Source: Heyndrickxia vini (GTDB lineage Bacteria; Bacillota; Bacilli; Bacillales; Bacillaceae_C). From it: a stretch of DNA of 64,000 nucleotides. The notes below the pieces were generated by a model that worked only from the letters and a program-made list of their open reading frames with translations, ran no database searches and was not told where the DNA came from. Below are positions 48,244-56,887 of the stretch, in pieces. Made by a program: the position numbers and the translations under genes. The number at the start of each line of letters is the position of its first letter. Positions within the stretch are counted from its first letter, which is position 1. Location: the NCBI RefSeq assembly GCF_016772275.1, contig NZ_CP065425.1, positions 1,616,653 through 1,680,652 of the forward strand. Reading direction: 5' to 3'.

Positions 48244-48270
48244 GAGAGAGCAAAAGGCTCTCCTATTTTT
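48241..48270 (+). terminator. Terminator of the comG-yqzE operon
   Basis: TAGGAGAG pairs with CTCTCCTA, followed by T5; it begins at the yqzE stop codon. Confidence 0.85.
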
Positions 48271-48290
48271 CGTTGTATTTACAACCAAGT

Positions 48291-49085
48291 TTAAATTTGA
48301 TTATTTACTAAATAGAAAAGACCGCCGTTAATTATTTCAATCGAAATAGTTGGTTCGTACTGGTCTTGCAAAGCCTGTTTTTCGGTTAAATATGCCTCTG
48401 GTTTTTCATCTAAATCTTCATAAAAATGATTTAATAATGTCAAATCTTCATCCCATCGTTTTTTTGCTTGTTCAGCCCATGTATGATCGTCCTTCATTAT
48501 TTCTTGATTTAGAAATGTTTCAATTCTTGTCAATCCACTTTTAGGCATAATGATTGGAGTTAACGTAAAAAATAAATCCGGAATTTTGGGAGATAATGTT
48601 CGTTTTTTTACTTTCTCATGAAAATCTTCGACTAATGTGCCATTGATTAAATTCAATCCGAAAGAACGGAAGACATCTCTTTTCCGATCACATTGATAGG
48701 AAACTTTTATATTTACTCCTAGCCAGGGATATAGTGGAGTTTGTTGGCTTACTTTTGGCATTATTTTTTCATATAATCGAATGTATTTAGCGAATTTTTT
48801 AGTTGATTGAAATATTTGATGCAATCGTGGTGCACCAAAATGAATGGATTCCCCTTTAATATGATCAGGACATCGCTCCTGATCGGTAATAATCGTTAAT
48901 TTTGACGGGTTTGGTATTCCTCCCGTTTTCTCTAAATAATGCCAATAAAAGGGACGGTTCATTAGTTCTTTATCTAAATCAATCGTTAATTGAACAGTCA
49001 AATACCCGTCCCCATTCTCTAGTAATTCACACTCATTCGCTTCAAAATATCGGTTAAGATATTCATGTATTTCCTGCTGCTGCAT
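48291..49085 (-). CDS. yqhG: YqhG family protein
   Basis: A 264-residue protein starting MQQQEIHEYLNRYFEANECE, with DQERCPDHIKGESIHFGAPRL and VSYQCDRKRDVFRSFGLNLI, the YqhG family pattern. Function unknown. The start at 49085 (AAGGAG 9 bases upstream) is chosen over an ATG six codons earlier that lacks a site. It overlaps the 3' end of yqhH by 23 bases, so both are made from one transcript, as in Bacillus. Confidence 0.88.
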   Translation of the reverse strand: MQQQEIHEYLNRYFEANECELLENGDGYLTVQLTIDLDKELMNRPFYWHYLEKTGGIPNPSKLTIITDQERCPDHIKGESIHFGAPRLHQIFQSTKKFAKYIRLYEKIMPKVSQQTPLYPWLGVNIKVSYQCDRKRDVFRSFGLNLINGTLVEDFHEKVKKRTLSPKIPDLFFTLTPIIMPKSGLTRIETFLNQEIMKDDHTWAEQAKKRWDEDLTLLNHFYEDLDEKPEAYLTEKQALQDQYEPTISIEIINGGLFYLVNNQI

Positions 49086-50760
49086 TGAAACTATCTCCTT
49101 CATTTTCTTTTATGCTCTCTGCGAATTGAATCATTTCCGTTAAATTATCCATTTTAATTTTCATCTCACCTTCAGTTCTAGAAAGCTGAAAGATATCAAG
49201 TAAATGATCTTCTAATTTTCCAAATTCTAATCGTGTTAATATATCATCTAATTCTCCAATAACTCTTTCAAATAAATTAATCTTTTCATACAATAATTTT
49301 AAAATATGATCCTCTATCGTATTTTTCGTTGCGAAATTATAGATATAGACATCTTCTTGTTGACCAAGACGGTGCACTCTTCCGATTCGTTGTTCAAGTC
49401 TCATTGGATTCCATGGCAAATCAAAATTAATCATATGATGGCAAAATTGAAGGTTTATTCCTTCCCCTCCTGCTTCAGTTGCAATTAATACTTGGGCTTG
49501 TTTCTGGAACAATTCTCGCATCCAATCTTTTTTTCCGCGTTTAAATCCTCCCCGGAACGGTACTGAACTGATTCCATGTTGTTTCAAAAACCACTGTAAG
49601 TAAAGCTGGGTGGCTCGATATTCGGTGAAAATGATCACTTTATCGTTAATTTGTTTGATTAATTTTACCGCTTCTTCCGCCTTTGAATTTTGTTTGACGG
49701 CTTCAATTTTTTTAATCATCAATTGAATGTTTTGTTCGAGTATAGGGGATGGGTTCTCAGCTTTTTTTAACATGTTTTTTAATGTATAGTACACTGATTC
49801 CCTGCTGCTACATGCCTCACGCTGTAATGTCATCATTGAAAAACCACTATTGCCAAATGAATGGGAACCATTTTTAAAGATTTGGATCGAATCGTATAAC
49901 TCCCTTTCCTCATTGGAAAATTCAATTAAAATGGTTTTGACATGACGCTTAGTCCATTCAATTCCAGTATCTGTTCTGCGGTTGCGAATCATTACTTTAT
50001 TTACTAATTCACGTAGTCGCTCATCATCTTTCGCCGATCGATCACTGCTTTTATATTTTTCAATAAATCCAGTTTGGCTGCCAAGATGCCCAGGCTTCAA
50101 TAGGGATACTAAATGAAAAATTTCGTCTACACGATTTTGTATAGGTGTAGCAGTTAATAATAGGCAAAACTTTTTCTTTAAATTTTGAACAAATTCATAG
50201 TTTTTAGTTTTATGATTTTTTAGTTTATGTGCTTCATCAATAATTACTAAGTCATAATTTTGTTCGTAAATTTTTTCGCGGTGTGGACTCCGTTTCGCTG
50301 TATCAATAGACGAAATAACACAATCAAATTGATCCCACACATAACTTTTTTTCTGTGCAACGGCAGGAATGTGAAACTTTGTATTTAATTCAAATGCCCA
50401 TTGTGATACTAATGATGCAGGTACGAGAATTAATACCTTTTTCACGAGACGACGTATCATATATTCTTTTAAAATGAGTCCAGCCTCAATTGTTTTTCCA
50501 AGCCCAACTTCATCTGCCAAAATAGCTTTTCCATTCATGTTTTCAACGACCTGCTGGGCTACTTCAAGCTGATGTGGCAATGGTTTTAAGTTTGCCAAAT
50601 GTTTTGGAGCTTGTAATCCCTCGAATTCTGGAATGATTTGATGATTCTCCATTTCGATGGCTAACTGATACAACTGCCAATTTCCCCAAGGTCCATCTTT
50701 ATGAAATCTTTCTGTCAACCCTTCTCCCCAAGTGTGATCAAAATGAATATTAATCGACAT
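49063..50760 (-). CDS. yqhH: SNF2-family helicase-like protein YqhH
   Basis: A 565-residue SNF2/RapA-like ATPase: motif I LADEVGLGKTIEAG (about 72-85), DEAH box in VIIDEAHKLKNH, motif III LTATPIQN, then the C-terminal helicase domain with IFTEYRATQLYLQWF, IATEAGGEGINLQFC and RIGRVHRLGQ. Such proteins remodel nucleic-acid-protein complexes; the specific target is unknown. ATG at 50760 has AAGGAG 7 bases upstream. Divergent from gcvT. Confidence 0.92.
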   Translation of the reverse strand: MSINIHFDHTWGEGLTERFHKDGPWGNWQLYQLAIEMENHQIIPEFEGLQAPKHLANLKPLPHQLEVAQQVVENMNGKAILADEVGLGKTIEAGLILKEYMIRRLVKKVLILVPASLVSQWAFELNTKFHIPAVAQKKSYVWDQFDCVISSIDTAKRSPHREKIYEQNYDLVIIDEAHKLKNHKTKNYEFVQNLKKKFCLLLTATPIQNRVDEIFHLVSLLKPGHLGSQTGFIEKYKSSDRSAKDDERLRELVNKVMIRNRRTDTGIEWTKRHVKTILIEFSNEERELYDSIQIFKNGSHSFGNSGFSMMTLQREACSSRESVYYTLKNMLKKAENPSPILEQNIQLMIKKIEAVKQNSKAEEAVKLIKQINDKVIIFTEYRATQLYLQWFLKQHGISSVPFRGGFKRGKKDWMRELFQKQAQVLIATEAGGEGINLQFCHHMINFDLPWNPMRLEQRIGRVHRLGQQEDVYIYNFATKNTIEDHILKLLYEKINLFERVIGELDDILTRLEFGKLEDHLLDIFQLSRTEGEMKIKMDNLTEMIQFAESIKENEGDSFNAAAGNT

Positions 50761-51050
50761 AATTCCACTCCTTATGAAATAGAATCGCATGCAAATATAA
50801 GTATTTACGTATAATAAGTGGCTCTTATTCATCAATTGTTCGCCTTTTGTTATATTTAAGTTGATGAATACCCTTACAACAGAATGATAAAATGCAAAAG
50901 GTGATTATTTTATTCAAAATTGCTCGAAAAATGATTGATGAAAAAGCTGAATAATGTTAGGATGTAGTTAGCTTTATAAGGGTGTTAGCACAAATAAATC
51001 TTTTATGCTAGTATATCCATTTTTCAATTAAATATAGGCGAATGATTTCA

Positions 51051-51220
51051 GGGGGAGAGACTGCTTAAATGCGGAGCCGAAGGAGCAAGTAATGGATCAT
51101 TATGAATCTCTCAGGCAAAAAGACTTCTGATTGACGCATCTCTGGAGAGTGCTTCGAATTACTGAAGCCACCCAAGGGGACAGCCATTTAGGTAAACTTT
51201 CAGGTGCCAGGACAGAGACC
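51051..51220 (+). ncRNA. Tandem glycine riboswitch (gcvT element)
   Basis: Two aptamers in the leader of gcvT. The first has GGGGGAGAGACTGC, GCGGAGCCGAAGGAGCAAG and AATCTCTCAGGCAAAAAGAC; the second has TCTGGAGAGTGC, TGAAGCCACCCAAGGGG and AACTTTCAGGTGCCAGGAC. These are the conserved words of the gcvT motif. A terminator directly follows, so glycine binding should allow read-through into the glycine cleavage genes (an ON switch), as established for the B. subtilis homologue. The remainder of the gap from yqhH (50761-51050) shows no gene. Confidence 0.95.
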
Positions 51221-51258
51221 AACTGTATTATTAAAATTGGTTTTCTCTGTCTTTTTTT
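51211..51258 (+). terminator. Riboswitch-controlled terminator
   Basis: GACAGAGACCAA pairs with TTGGTTTTCTCTGTC (small bulge), then T7. The 5' arm overlaps the end of the second aptamer, making aptamer folding and terminator mutually exclusive. Confidence 0.85.
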
Positions 51259-51320
51259 GTGCTCCGAGTTTTTTGTATGGATTGAAAGAAGGAATTAGAA
51301 TATTGATTGGAGGATCATCA

Positions 51321-52424
51321 ATGTCAGAGTTAAAAAGAACACCACTTTTTGAGATTTATAAGGAATATGGTGGTAAGACGATTGATTTCGGTGGATGGGA
51401 GTTGCCTGTTCAATTTTCTAGTATAAAAGAAGAACATGAAGCAGTTCGTACAAAAGCAGGATTATTTGATGTTTCCCATATGGGGGAAATTACTGTAAAA
51501 GGAAAAGATAGTATTTTGTATTTACAGAAAATGATGACAAATGATATTTCAAAAGTTCAGAATGGCGGTGCGCAATACACAGCGATGTGTTATCCAAATG
51601 GTGGTACCGTCGATGATCTTTTAGTTTATAAAATTGCAGATGATAATTATTTACTCGTAGTAAACGCGGGAAACATTGAAAAAGATTTTTCTTGGCTCCA
51701 AGAGCATTTAGAGGGCGATGTGGAAGTAGAAAATATATCCGCAAATATTGGACAGCTTGCTATTCAAGGGCCGATTGCAGAACAAATTCTTCAAAAGTTA
51801 ACAGATAAAAATTTAGAGGAGATTAAATTTTTTAAATTTGATGCAAATGTAAATGTAAAAGGTGTAAAAGCTTTCGTTTCGAGAACAGGATATACCGGTG
51901 AAGATGGATTTGAAATCTATTGTAAAGCTGAAGATACCGCATATTTATGGAGGGAACTATTAGCGGCGGGAAAAGATGAAGGTCTTCTTCCTTGTGGACT
52001 TGGTGCGAGGGACACCCTTCGTTTTGAAGCAACCCTTCCGCTTTACGGACAAGAACTTTCAGCTGATATCAACCCTTTAGAGGCAGGGATTGGTTTTGCT
52101 GTTAAGGTTGCAAAAGATGCCGATTTCATTGGGAAAGACAAATTAAAAGAGCAAAAAGAAAACGGCTTAGCGAGAAAAATTGTTGGAATAGAAATGATTG
52201 ATCGCGGAATCCCTCGTCATGGATATAAAATTTTTTCCGGCGATGAAGAAATTGGTTTCATCACAACGGGAACACAGTCACCAACTTTAAAGAAAAATAT
52301 CGGTCTAGGGATTGTTGATAATAAGTTTACTGATATTGATCAAATGGTCGATATCGAAATACGCAACAAACGTTTGAAAGCAAAGGTAATTTCAACGCCA
52401 TTTTATAAACGACCTAAAAAGTAG
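51321..52424 (+). CDS. gcvT: Glycine cleavage system T protein (aminomethyltransferase)
   Basis: A 367-residue T protein: [25 protein letters not shown] at the start (shown in part), [24 protein letters not shown], and the C-terminal IDIEIRNK-like [13 protein letters not shown]. It transfers the methylene group from the H-protein aminomethyl arm to tetrahydrofolate, releasing ammonia. ATG at 51321 follows TTGGAGGATCATCA; longer in-frame ORF sequence upstream is riboswitch leader. Confidence 0.96.
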   Translation: MSELKRTPLFEIYKEYGGKTIDFGGWELPVQFSSIKEEHEAVRTKAGLFDVSHMGEITVKGKDSILYLQKMMTNDISKVQNGGAQYTAMCYPNGGTVDDLLVYKIADDNYLLVVNAGNIEKDFSWLQEHLEGDVEVENISANIGQLAIQGPIAEQILQKLTDKNLEEIKFFKFDANVNVKGVKAFVSRTGYTGEDGFEIYCKAEDTAYLWRELLAAGKDEGLLPCGLGARDTLRFEATLPLYGQELSADINPLEAGIGFAVKVAKDADFIGKDKLKEQKENGLARKIVGIEMIDRGIPRHGYKIFSGDEEIGFITTGTQSPTLKKNIGLGIVDNKFTDIDQMVDIEIRNKRLKAKVISTPFYKRPKK

Positions 52425-52440
52425 GATGGGAGAGAGAATT

Positions 52441-53790
52441 ATGACAAAGCATCGTTATCTACCGATGACAGATCAAGACCAGCAGGAAATGCTAGAAACC
52501 ATTGGGGTATCTTCTGTCGATGACCTTTTCAGTGATATTCCGGAAAAAGTACGTTTTAAGGGCTTATATAATATTAAAAAAGCAAAATCGGAAACAGCTT
52601 TGTTAAAAGAGTTAAGCCAAATGGCAGCTAAAAATGCAGATGTTAAACAGAATGTTTCGTTTTTAGGCGCTGGTGTCTATGATCATTACATTCCAACGAT
52701 TGTTGATCATGTTATTAGTCGATCCGAATTTTATACTGCCTATACACCTTATCAACCCGAAATCTCCCAAGGGGAACTACAAGCGATATTTGAATATCAA
52801 ACGATGATCTGTGAGTTAACCGGAATGGATGTAGCTAATTCTTCGATGTATGACGGAGGTACAGCTTTAGCCGAAGCCGCTATGTTGAGCTGCGGTCAAA
52901 CGCGTAGAAAAAAAATACTTATTTCTGAAACTGTTCATCCGGAATCACGTGAAGTATTAAAAACATATGCAAAAGGGCAGTTCATTGATGTGGTTGAAAT
53001 TCCCCATAAAAATGGTGTAACAGATTTACAGGCTTTACAACAGGAGTTAACCGAAGAAGTTGCCGCTGTTGTCGTTCAATACCCAAATTTCTTCGGCCAA
53101 ATTGAACCGTTAAAGGAAATTGAGCCACTGGCACATCAGCATAAAGGATTATTTATTGTTTCAAGTAATCCACTTGCGCTTGGTGCGATCACACCTCCAG
53201 GAAAATTCGGAGCAGATATTGTTGTTGGTGATGCACAAGTTTTCGGAATCCCTCAAAGCTTTGGTGGACCACATTGTGGTTATTTTGCAGTAACAACGAA
53301 ATTAATGAGAAAAGTTCCTGGGCGATTAGTTGGCGAAACGGTTGATGAAAATGGAAAAAGGGGATTTGTTTTAACCCTCCAAGCCCGTGAACAGCATATA
53401 CGTCGCGATAAAGCAACATCCAATATTTGTTCTAACCAAGCCCTAAATGCTTTAGCTGCATCAGTCGCGATGACAGCTCTAGGTAAAAAAGGTGTAAAGG
53501 AAGTTGCGATTCAAAATATTCAAAAATCCTATTATGCAAAAAAGGCATTTAAGCAAGAAGGATTTAAAATCGAATTTGAGGGTCCAAGTTTTAATGAATT
53601 TGTTATTCAATTAAATAAACCTGTAAAAGAGTTTAATAAACATCTATTGAGTAAAGGAATTATTGGTGGCTACGATTTAAGTAGAGATTACCCTCAAATG
53701 GACAATTGTATGCTTGTAGCTGTTACGGAATTACGTACGAAAGATGAAATCGATCAATTGATTAAAGAATTGAGGGATAGCCATGAATAA
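52441..53790 (+). CDS. gcvPA: Glycine dehydrogenase (decarboxylating) subunit 1
   Basis: A 449-residue P-protein alpha subunit: [19 protein letters not shown] at the start, [34 protein letters not shown] and [16 protein letters not shown]. In the split P-protein of Bacillus it pairs with GcvPB to decarboxylate glycine and load the lipoyl arm of H protein. It lies 16 bases after gcvT and overlaps gcvPB by 8 bases. Confidence 0.96.
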   Translation: MTKHRYLPMTDQDQQEMLETIGVSSVDDLFSDIPEKVRFKGLYNIKKAKSETALLKELSQMAAKNADVKQNVSFLGAGVYDHYIPTIVDHVISRSEFYTAYTPYQPEISQGELQAIFEYQTMICELTGMDVANSSMYDGGTALAEAAMLSCGQTRRKKILISETVHPESREVLKTYAKGQFIDVVEIPHKNGVTDLQALQQELTEEVAAVVVQYPNFFGQIEPLKEIEPLAHQHKGLFIVSSNPLALGAITPPGKFGADIVVGDAQVFGIPQSFGGPHCGYFAVTTKLMRKVPGRLVGETVDENGKRGFVLTLQAREQHIRRDKATSNICSNQALNALAASVAMTALGKKGVKEVAIQNIQKSYYAKKAFKQEGFKIEFEGPSFNEFVIQLNKPVKEFNKHLLSKGIIGGYDLSRDYPQMDNCMLVAVTELRTKDEIDQLIKELRDSHE

Positions 53791-55243
53791 GGAGAATCAA
53801 CCATTAATTTTTGAAATCACGAAACCAGGCAGAATTGGTTATAGCCTTCCTGACCTTGACGTTCCTGAGATTGACATTAACGATTATCTCCCATCTGATT
53901 ATATTCGTGATGAAGAAGCACTTTTACCTGAGGTTTCTGAACTTGATATTATGCGTCATTATACGGCTTTATCTAGGAAGAACCATGGAGTGGATTCCGG
54001 TTTCTATCCACTTGGATCATGTACAATGAAATATAATCCTAAAATTAATGAATCGGTTGCCCGTTTCCCAGGTTTTGCCCATATACATCCACTACAAGAT
54101 GAAAGCTCTGTTCAAGGTGCGCTGGAATTAATGTATGATTTGCAACAACATTTAATTGAGATCACTGGAATGGATGAAGTGACTCTCCAACCGGCGGCGG
54201 GAGCTCACGGTGAATGGACAGGTTTAATGATGATTCGTGCCTATCATGAAGCAAATGGTGAACATAATCGGACAAAGGTAATAGTTCCCGATTCTGCCCA
54301 TGGAACAAACCCAGCATCTGCTAGTGTAGCAGGACTTGAGACGGTAACGGTTAAATCAGACGAAAATGGCCTTGTTGATTTGGATGATTTAAGAAGGTTA
54401 GTGGATTCAGATACAGCAGCTTTAATGCTAACAAACCCCAATACTTTAGGATTATTTGAAGAAAATATTTTGGAAATGGCAGAAATCGTTCACGGTGCAG
54501 GCGGTAAACTTTACTATGACGGTGCTAATTTAAACGCGGTACTATCAAAAGCTCGTCCGGGGGATATGGGATTTGATGTTGTTCATTTAAATCTTCATAA
54601 AACATTTACAGGCCCACATGGCGGCGGTGGACCGGGTTCCGGTCCAGTAGGGGTGAAAAAAGATTTAATCCCATATTTACCAAAACCAGTGCTCGTAAAA
54701 GAAAACGATGTTTATAAGTTCGACTATGAACGACCGCATTCCATTGGCCGAGTGAAACCATACTATGGTAATTTCGGGATAAATGTAAGAGCATATACGT
54801 ATATCCGAACAATGGGACCAGATGGATTAAAAGCTGTAACCGAAAATGCAGTACTAAATGCAAATTATATGATGAGAAGATTGGCAGAATACTATGATCT
54901 ACCATATGACCGTCACTGTAAGCATGAATTTGTTTTAAGTGCAAAACGTCAAAAGAAATTAGGTGTTCGTGCATTAGATATTGCTAAACGTCTGTTAGAC
55001 TTTGGATATCATCCACCTACTATTTACTTCCCATTAAATGTGGAGGAATGTATGATGATTGAGCCTACTGAAACGGAATCGAAAGAAACGTTGGATTCAT
55101 TTATCGATTGCATGATACAAATTGCAAAAGAAACTGAAGAAAATCCTGAAATCGTTCAAGAAGCTCCACATACAACCATTATTAAACGTTTAGATGAAGC
55201 GCAAGCAGCCCGCAAACCAGTTTTGCGTTATATTAATAAATAA
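53783..55243 (+). CDS. gcvPB: Glycine dehydrogenase (decarboxylating) subunit 2
   Basis: A 486-residue beta subunit carrying the PLP-binding lysine (Lys273) in [20 protein letters not shown]. Other family motifs are [36 protein letters not shown] and [11 protein letters not shown]. It overlaps gcvPA by 8 bases, so equal production of both subunits is expected. Last gene under the glycine riboswitch; a terminator follows. Confidence 0.97.
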   Translation: MNKENQPLIFEITKPGRIGYSLPDLDVPEIDINDYLPSDYIRDEEALLPEVSELDIMRHYTALSRKNHGVDSGFYPLGSCTMKYNPKINESVARFPGFAHIHPLQDESSVQGALELMYDLQQHLIEITGMDEVTLQPAAGAHGEWTGLMMIRAYHEANGEHNRTKVIVPDSAHGTNPASASVAGLETVTVKSDENGLVDLDDLRRLVDSDTAALMLTNPNTLGLFEENILEMAEIVHGAGGKLYYDGANLNAVLSKARPGDMGFDVVHLNLHKTFTGPHGGGGPGSGPVGVKKDLIPYLPKPVLVKENDVYKFDYERPHSIGRVKPYYGNFGINVRAYTYIRTMGPDGLKAVTENAVLNANYMMRRLAEYYDLPYDRHCKHEFVLSAKRQKKLGVRALDIAKRLLDFGYHPPTIYFPLNVEECMMIEPTETESKETLDSFIDCMIQIAKETEENPEIVQEAPHTTIIKRLDEAQAARKPVLRYINK

Positions 55244-55250
55244 TAGATAT

Positions 55251-55282
55251 AAAAAGCCTCTTCCAATTGGAAGAGGCTTTAA
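55251..55282. terminator. Bidirectional terminator between gcvPB and yqhL
   Basis: A perfect 12-bp stem AAAGCCTCTTCC/GGAAGAGGCTTT with an AATT loop. Confidence 0.85.
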
Positions 55283-55294
55283 ACATGGTATCAG

Positions 55295-55675
55295 TTATTT
55301 AGATTTAATTTTACCAGTCCATTTTTTAAAACCGCCTTGTAAATGGTAAAGATCTTTATAACCTTTACGATAAAGCATTTGTGCAGCACGACCACTGCGC
55401 ATACCGCTTTGGCAATATAAGTATACTGGTTTATCAGGACGGATTTCTTTCATTCTCATTTTCATTTGTGATAATGGAATATTTCTTGAACCTAATATAT
55501 GTCCTCCATCGAACTCATTCGCTTCTCGAACGTCGATTAATTGTGCCTTCCGATAGCCCGCTTTAAATTCTTCTTCAGTTAATGTTTTAACCGCTCTCTT
55601 TTGAGAAAAATAATTAAAGAGCGTGTAGGCGAAGACTGCTACTATGACGATAATAAGAAAATATAAACTACCCAC
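55295..55675 (-). CDS. yqhL: Rhodanese-like membrane-anchored protein YqhL
   Basis: A 126-residue protein with one N-terminal membrane segment (about 4-22) and a rhodanese domain containing AQLIDVREANEFDGGHI and the active-site loop CQSGMRSGRA. Probable sulfurtransferase or persulfide carrier; substrate unknown. The GTG start at 55675, with AAAGGAGAAAG upstream, is preferred to a longer ORF that adds 22 hydrophilic residues. Confidence 0.9.
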   Translation of the reverse strand: MGSLYFLIIVIVAVFAYTLFNYFSQKRAVKTLTEEEFKAGYRKAQLIDVREANEFDGGHILGSRNIPLSQMKMRMKEIRPDKPVYLYCQSGMRSGRAAQMLYRKGYKDLYHLQGGFKKWTGKIKSK

Positions 55676-55946
55676 TAAACTTTCTCCTTTCTTCGGTGTA
55701 CCACTATCTTCTATTATATTCATCAATGGTTGAGGAATCAAAACTTTTTGCTATAAAAAAATTATTTATTTTTGAAAGAAGGGGTTGTATCTTTGGTATT
55801 CCTATCTTTGATATGCTTTAAAAATATGCAACCGTAGAATTTATTAAATTTGTCCTTAATTTAATTCTATAACTCTCTTTTTCTTCTCTTTTCTCTATTT
55901 TTTATTTATTTTCCAATTTGACAAAAAGAAACAAACTTTAACATTT

Positions 55947-55962
55947 TCGCAATATGTAGTAT
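55947..55962. promoter_or_regulatory. NrdR box candidate 1
   Basis: The 16-mer TCGCAATATGTAGTAT matches the core of the NrdR box consensus (ACACWATATATWGTGT), with deviations at the outer and one inner position. It lies 33 bases (about three helical turns) from box 2, as is usual for NrdR box pairs. Confidence 0.6.
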
Positions 55963-55979
55963 TCGTGTTAATGGAAGTA

Positions 55980-55995
55980 ACACTATATATTGTAT
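55980..55995. promoter_or_regulatory. NrdR box candidate 2
   Basis: The 16-mer ACACTATATATTGTAT matches the NrdR consensus at 15 of 16 positions. NrdR represses ribonucleotide reductase genes in response to dATP/ATP. The rest of 55676-56098 holds AT-rich DNA and no visible cobalamin riboswitch. Confidence 0.8.
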
Positions 55996-56098
55996 TAATT
56001 TATTGATTTTCTATAAGTGAATATGATAACTTATAGAAGAATACAACGAGAATACTCAAGCCAGATTTTATGCTAGAAAGATAGAAGGAGTTGTCAAA

Positions 56099-56887
56099 AT
56101 GTCTGTTGCGTTTACAAATGAATTAAAGATTAATGAGGAACAATTGAACAAAGATATCAAATTGTTTCCACAGGTCCACCCTGTTACACCAGATATGAAA
56201 ATAACACATAAAGGTGTATCACGTTTAGTAATGATTGACCGCTATGCATTCAAAGATACCGAAAAGCTTACATTATCGAATGGTGATTTTGTCGTTTTGA
56301 CCATCAAGGAAGATCCAAAATTTCCTGCAAGAGGACTAGGATTCATCCAAAATATTGATTGGGAAAAGAAACTGGCAGATGTACTAGTTGACGAAGAATA
56401 TCGGAGTGCATTAGAAGATCCGAAAGAAATTGAAACAGGAGTTATTACTAGACCACTAGATATTATCGAAAAACCATTGGAAGTTTATTATGAGCAAATT
56501 GCCAAAAGGAACGCAACAGGTTTGGCTTCAGTTGAAACAACCGAGGAAAAACGTCAAGAATGGTACGAAAAGTTTTATCAAGAACTTGTAAACTTGAATT
56601 TTGTACCCGCTGGACGTGTATTGTACGGAGCAGGTGCAGATACAGATGTAACCTATTTTAACTGTTACGTTATGCCGTTCGTACCAGATTCGCGTGAAGG
56701 GATATCGGAACATAGAAAACAAGTAATGGAAATTATGAGTCGTGGTGGCGGGGTAGGTACAAATGGTTCTACATTACGCCCTAGAAACACATTAGCTCGC
56801 GGTGTAAACGGCAAGTCATCGGGTTCCGTATCGTGGCTTGATGATATTGCGAAATTGACACATTTGGTTGAGCAAGGGGGATCCCGT
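56099..56887 (+). CDS. nrdJ: nrdJ exon 1
   Basis: 263 codons, ending GAG CAA GGG GGA TCC CGT. Unspliced reading meets TAA immediately after the junction. The last seven bases ATCCCGT form the 5' strand of the intron 1 P1 helix, ending in the U of the U-G pair. Contains the N-terminal part with GRVLYGAGADTDVTYFNCYV and SRGGGVGTNGSTLRPR. Confidence 0.95.

Noticed and set aside
48291..50760. yqhH/yqhG as a restriction or defence system
   Set aside because: The SNF2-like ATPase and its partner match the conserved yqhH-yqhG pair next to gcvT in Bacillus; no methylase or nuclease is present.
55676..56098. Cobalamin riboswitch ahead of the B12-dependent enzyme
   Set aside because: No B12-box-like sequence or long structured leader was seen; only NrdR-like sites.
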